Source of the DNA: Streptococcus pluranimalium
GTDB taxonomy: Bacteria; Bacillota; Bacilli; Lactobacillales; Streptococcaceae
NCBI RefSeq assembly: GCF_002953735.1
Contig: NZ_CP025536.1
Location: 40,001-104,000 of the forward strand
Direction: 5' to 3'
DNA length: 64,000 nt
Part shown: one piece after another, positions 62,940 to 64,000 of the stretch
Position numbering within the stretch: position 1 is the first letter of the stretch
Layout of the letters: each line of letters begins with the position of its first letter
Notes under the pieces: model-generated
Database searches by the model: none
What the model saw: the letters and a program-made list of their open reading frames with translations, nothing else
Told to the model about the DNA's origin: nothing
Program-made: the position numbers and the translations under genes

Positions 62940-63772
62940 TCAACGAGTTCCCTTTAGCGATGTTACTCGAAATCTTAGACTTAAGCCGTTCAACTTACTA
63001 CTATCAATTAAAACAATTGAATAAAGGGGAGAAGGATAAGGCACTCAAAGCTGAAATCAAGTCCATTTATGACGAACATAAAGGGAATTATGGTTATCGT
63101 CGTATTCACTTAGAATGACGAAATCGTGGATTTATGATTAACCACAAGAAGGTCCAACGTTTGATGAAAGTGATGGGCTTAGCGGCTCGTATTCGTAGAA
63201 AACGTAAATACTCCTCTTACATGGGTGAAGTTGGTAAGAAAGCTGATAACCTGATTCAACGTCAACTTAAGGGCTCTAAACCGTACGAGAAATGTTATAC
63301 GGATGTGACGGAATTTACTTTACCGAACACTGAGGGGAAACTCTATTTGTCACCTGTTCTTGACGGCTACAATAGTGAAATCATTGCCTTTACCTTGTCA
63401 TGTTCACCGAACTTGAAGCAGGTTCAGACTATGCTTGAAAAAGCATTTCCAGATGAGTCTTATAAAGCCACTATCCTTCACAGTGATCAAGGCTGGCAAT
63501 ATCAACATGATAATTATCATCGTTTCCTTGATTCTAAGGGAATTCAGCCCTCTATGTCTAGAAAAGGGAATAGCCCAGACAATGGTATGATGGAATCATT
63601 TTTTGGCATTCTTAAATCTGAGATGTTCTACGGATTTGAAAGGTTATATCAATCATTAGATGAACTTGAACAAGCTATTACAGATTACATGTTTTACTAC
63701 AACAACAAACGAATCAAAACAAATTTAAAAGGACTTAGCCCTGTGCAATACAGAACTAAATCCTTGCAATAA
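62919..63772 (+). pseudogene. IS3-family orfB transposase, broken
   Basis: DDE integrase-fold transposase normally made by frameshift from orfA. The HTH_21 part (LDLSRSTYYYQL...GNYGYRRIHLE) ends at a TGA (63116-63118). The core follows with DVTEF, LDGYNSEIIAF, HSDQGWQYQ and the catalytic Glu in NGMMESFFGILKSE. The last 212 codons are open from an ATG at 63134, but the N-terminal part is cut off. Confidence 0.8.
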
Positions 63773-63833
63773 TTATTTGTCTAACTTTTTGGGGTCAGTA
63801 CAGTGTGTCTGAGGTTTTTTGGATATTAACGCT

Positions 63834-64000
63834 TTAATTAGCCCTAAAACTCTTCGGAGTTGTCCCCGTCACCTTCTTAAAAATCTTGATGAAGTAACTT
63901 TCGCTGCTATAACCCAAATAATTTGAGATATCTGTGATTGTGAAATCGGAATAGAGCAGCATGTTCTGAGCAACTTTCATTTTCCTTTGGTTAATGTAGT
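63834..64000 (-). CDS. AraC-family regulator, C-terminal end (partial)
   Basis: On the minus strand the last 54 codons read KMKVAQNMLLYSDFTITDI, then SNYLGYSSESYFIKIFKK, then VTGTTPKSFRAN and a stop. This is the second helix-turn-helix of an AraC/XylS-type activator. The gene continues beyond the window edge. It is convergent with the IS element. Confidence 0.85.
   Translation of the reverse strand, partial: YINQRKMKVAQNMLLYSDFTITDISNYLGYSSESYFIKIFKKVTGTTPKSFRAN

Larger units (their letters stand above)
62270..63802 (+). mobile_element. Decayed IS3-family (IS150-like) insertion sequence
   Basis: A 1533-bp element. The left end TGAACTGCACCCCAAATG matches the inverted right end (reverse complement of 63785-63802: TGTACTGACCCCAAAAAG). 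It carries two transposase frames, each broken by an in-frame stop, and about 105 bp of extra DNA in orfA. No target-site duplication is seen (AGA at the left, GTG at the right). It is probably immobile. Confidence 0.82.

Noticed and set aside
62267..63805. Target-site duplication of the IS element
   Set aside because: The three bases at each side (AGA, GTG) differ, so no duplication can be claimed.

Overview
The window is a low-GC Firmicutes chromosome segment and almost certainly Streptococcus. It carries pcsB, prs, araT, recO, plsX and acpP in the usual order. These are followed by purine genes (purC, L, F, M, N, H, D, E, K, B) with PurR-type PurBoxes, LPXTG surface proteins, and a purB-comR-like-tyrosine phosphatase-MORN-acyltransferase-adhE order known from other streptococci. 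A salivarius-group species fits the gene content, but the sequence alone does not settle the species.

Layout. 1-6.7 kb: housekeeping genes (PcsB cell-division hydrolase, PRPP synthetase, aminotransferase, RecO, PlsX, ACP). 6.8-16.6 kb: purC to purH, with a structured purC-purL spacer, a MITE-like repeat in the purF-purM spacer and a small membrane-protein gene between purN and purH. 16.6-41 kb: an accessory block that separates purH from purD. It holds a three-gene operon (membrane thiol-disulfide oxidoreductase, a G5-repeat LPXTG protein, and a giant 4378-residue LPXTG adhesin with a vWA head and about 23 isopeptide-type domains). It also holds a convergent CHAP/SH3 wall hydrolase, a LysM protein, and an AT-rich antiphage-type cassette: reverse transcriptase fused to a nitrilase-like domain, followed by a two-TM/macro-like protein split by a -1 frame change on an A10 slippery tract. 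41-47.4 kb: purD, purE, purK, a DUF218 gene flanked by a purK 3' remnant, small hypotheticals and purB. 47.5-48.8 kb: a ComR-like regulator, a ComR-box palindrome and a 21-codon ComS-like peptide gene ending in a WW motif. 48.9-58.2 kb: tyrosine phosphatase, MORN protein, O-acyltransferase, a GntR/ABC operon with a perfect palindromic operator, adhE with Rex-type sites, and a membrane protein. 58.9-64 kb: thrC, an acetyltransferase, a MATE exporter whose 3' end runs into a decayed IS3-family element, and the end of an AraC-family gene at the window edge.

Working together: prs supplies PRPP to the de novo purine pathway, whose genes are all here and carry PurBoxes at purC and purD. The oxidoreductase probably forms the single possible disulfide of the giant adhesin. 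The RT-nitrilase/2TM-macro pair and the ComRS-like pair are the strongest candidates for new biology. The first looks like an antiphage cassette placed between a terminator and the purD promoter; the second is a self-contained peptide quorum-sensing unit.
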